Program-made: the position numbers and the translations under genes | Shown here: in pieces, positions 3,960 to 5,038 of the stretch | Layout of the letters: the number at the start of each line of letters is the position of its first letter | Position numbering within the stretch: position 1 is the stretch's first letter | Assembly (NCBI GenBank): GCA_031255425.1 | Contig: JAIRSN010000163.1 | Location: forward strand, 1 to 5,038 | Direction: 5' to 3' | Origin: Dysgonamonadaceae bacterium | GTDB taxonomy: Bacteria > Bacteroidota > Bacteroidia > Bacteroidales > Azobacteroidaceae | DNA length: 5,038 bases | Notes under the pieces: model-generated | Databases searched by the model: none | What the model was told of the DNA's origin: nothing | What the model saw: the letters and a program-made list of their open reading frames with translations, nothing else

Positions 3960-5038
3960 TTATTTCCTCCTTTCAACAGGCGCCCGCCGGCTTCTGTCCG
4001 GCTGTTCTATTTTCCTTGCTTTCAGGAGCAGGCTGTTGGTCACCACGCAGATACTGCTTAGCGACATGGTCAATCCGGCAATCATGGGGTTGAGCAGGAA
4101 TCCGTTGACCGGATAGAGGACGCCGGCGGCTACCGGCAGGGCGATGAGGTTATAAATAAACGCCCAAAACAGGTTTTGGCGGACCACCCGGACGGTCTGC
4201 TTCGAGAGTTGAATGGCTTTTGCGATGCGCGTCAGGTCGGGCGAAATAAGAATCATCCGGGCGGTATCGATGGCAATGTCGCTCCCTTTTCCCATCGCCA
4301 CACTCAAATCGGCTTGCGCCAGCGCCGCACTGTCGTTGATGCCGTCGCCCACCATCGCCACGGTTTTCCCCTCGCGCTGCAACTGCTTCACAAACTCCGC
4401 CTTCTCGTGGGGCAAAAGGTTGGCGCGGTAGTGTTCGATGCCCAATTCCGCGGCTATTTCGCGAGCGGTGGTTTCGTTGTCGCCGGTGAGCAGGTACACT
4501 TCGCCGGCCGACTTTTTCAGTTGCGAAACGGCGGCTGCCGAGCTGTTTTTCAGCTTGTCGGCAATCGCTGCTACCGCCAGCGTCCGCTCGCCGCCGGCAA
4601 ACCAAACCACCGTCCGGGCTTCTTTCATCCATTCGCCTGCCTGTTTTTCCAGCGAAGGCGCCAGGGGAATGTTGTTTTCGGACATCAGCCGGACACTTCC
4701 GGCAAACCATGTTTTCCCGTCCGCCCTGCCTTTCACGCCTTTTCCGGTAATGCTTTCGAAATTTTCCAGCGGATAAACAGCCCGCTTGCCGAAATAACCG
4801 GTCAGGGCGTCGGAGAGCGGATGTTCGGACTGTTTTTCGAGGGTATAGAACAGGCTTTCGAAACGCTCGCCGCCGGCTATCCACGCCACGCCCGTCACCT
4901 CCGGTTTTCCTTCGGTAAGCGTGCCGGTTTTGTCAAGCACAACGGCGTTTACCTTTTGCGCCGTTTCGAGGCTTTCGGCGTCTTTGATCAAAACGCCCAT
5001 TTCCGCCCCTTTCCCCATCCCAACCATGATAGCGGTAG
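3960..5038 (-). CDS. copA: P1B-type Cu(I)-translocating ATPase, C-terminal half (CopA-like)
   Basis: A P1B ATPase pumps Cu(I) out of the cytoplasm using ATP. Only the C-terminal half is present: the frame is open through the right edge, and residues T-A-I lie before the internal Met at 5027, which is not the start. Numbering from that Met, the motifs are the phosphorylation site DKTGTLT (D32), the P1B-specific His-Pro in SEHPLS (69-70), the hinge TGDN (181-184), GDGINDSAALAQAD (227-240), then two membrane segments (about 285-305 and 314-335). The metal-site residues Y292-N293 and M321-x-x-S324-S325 are the group 1B-1 (copper/silver) signature, which rules out a zinc/cadmium pump. The catalytic half is intact, with no frameshift. 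The tail after the last helix is short and basic (RSRRAPVERRK). The missing part should hold the metal-binding domain, six membrane segments and the CPC motif. It converges on the sugar operon with 8 bp between stops and is functionally unrelated. Confidence 0.95.
   Translation of the reverse strand, partial: TAIMVGMGKGAEMGVLIKDAESLETAQKVNAVVLDKTGTLTEGKPEVTGVAWIAGGERFESLFYTLEKQSEHPLSDALTGYFGKRAVYPLENFESITGKGVKGRADGKTWFAGSVRLMSENNIPLAPSLEKQAGEWMKEARTVVWFAGGERTLAVAAIADKLKNSSAAAVSQLKKSAGEVYLLTGDNETTAREIAAELGIEHYRANLLPHEKAEFVKQLQREGKTVAMVGDGINDSAALAQADLSVAMGKGSDIAIDTARMILISPDLTRIAKAIQLSKQTVRVVRQNLFWAFIYNLIALPVAAGVLYPVNGFLLNPMIAGLTMSLSSICVVTNSLLLKARKIEQPDRSRRAPVERRK
3975..4014 (+). terminator. Weak candidate terminator of the CDP-sugar operon
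   Basis: An inverted repeat GCCGG (3986-3990) with CCGGC (3998-4002), loop CTTCTGT, can be extended by AACAG (3975-3979) with CTGTT (4002-4006) across an asymmetric bulge. A T-rich stretch (TGTTCTATTTTCC) follows. It starts 24 bp after the SDR stop and lies within the 3' coding end of the convergent ATPase gene. The core stem is short and the T-run is interrupted, so confidence is low; no better candidate exists in the 8-bp gap. Confidence 0.25.

Noticed and set aside
4150..4884. Alternative minus-strand open frame of 244 codons within the copper ATPase gene, and plus-strand frames at 4213-4431 and 4438-4776.
   Set aside because: The true frame carries all P-type ATPase motifs without interruption. 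The others are Arg-rich or low-complexity shadows.

Overview
The window looks like part of a chromosome from a Bacteroidota bacterium, probably Bacteroidales. Four things point that way. The first protein ends in an arrangement typical of that phylum (helical region plus an Ig-like repeat). The only good promoter candidate fits the Bacteroides-type consensus (TTTG, then TAnnTTTG about 20 bp later). No start has a convincing Shine-Dalgarno sequence. A hairpin-rich intergenic element of a kind I recall from this phylum lies upstream of the operon. The placement is inference from sequence features, not from a search.

Layout. Positions 1-349 hold the 3' end of a plus-strand gene, followed at once by a strong intrinsic terminator (368-410). 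Positions 350-710 carry no credible gene. They contain the terminator, a tandem two-unit array of four hairpins (421-537), a GC-rich tail with smaller inverted repeats (538-660), and a promoter (666-697) that reads into an operon. Positions 711-3951 are a tight four-gene plus-strand operon: rfbF (glucose-1-phosphate cytidylyltransferase), rfbG (CDP-glucose 4,6-dehydratase), a short cupin related to RmlC-type sugar 3,5-epimerases, and an extended SDR that is probably the 4-ketoreductase. From 5038 down to 3960 the minus strand encodes the C-terminal half of a Cu(I)-exporting P1B-type ATPase. It converges on the operon with only 8 bp between the stop codons.

How the genes work together. RfbF would make CDP-glucose from CTP and glucose-1-phosphate. 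RfbG would convert it to CDP-4-keto-6-deoxyglucose. The cupin would be expected to epimerise at C3 and/or C5, and the SDR to reduce the C4 ketone. The 3-dehydratase pair (RfbH/E1 and its reductase E3) needed for 3,6-dideoxyhexoses such as abequose, paratose, tyvelose or ascarylose is absent, and the operon ends at a convergent, unrelated gene. The simplest reading is a compact cassette for a CDP-linked 6-deoxyhexose destined for a surface glycan. The exact sugar cannot be read from sequence, and the cupin has an altered active-site motif that leaves its chemistry open.

I see no tRNA, rRNA, CRISPR array, insertion sequence or phage gene. The points most worth following up are the E1-less CDP-sugar cassette, the cupin active-site substitution, and the tandem hairpin element.
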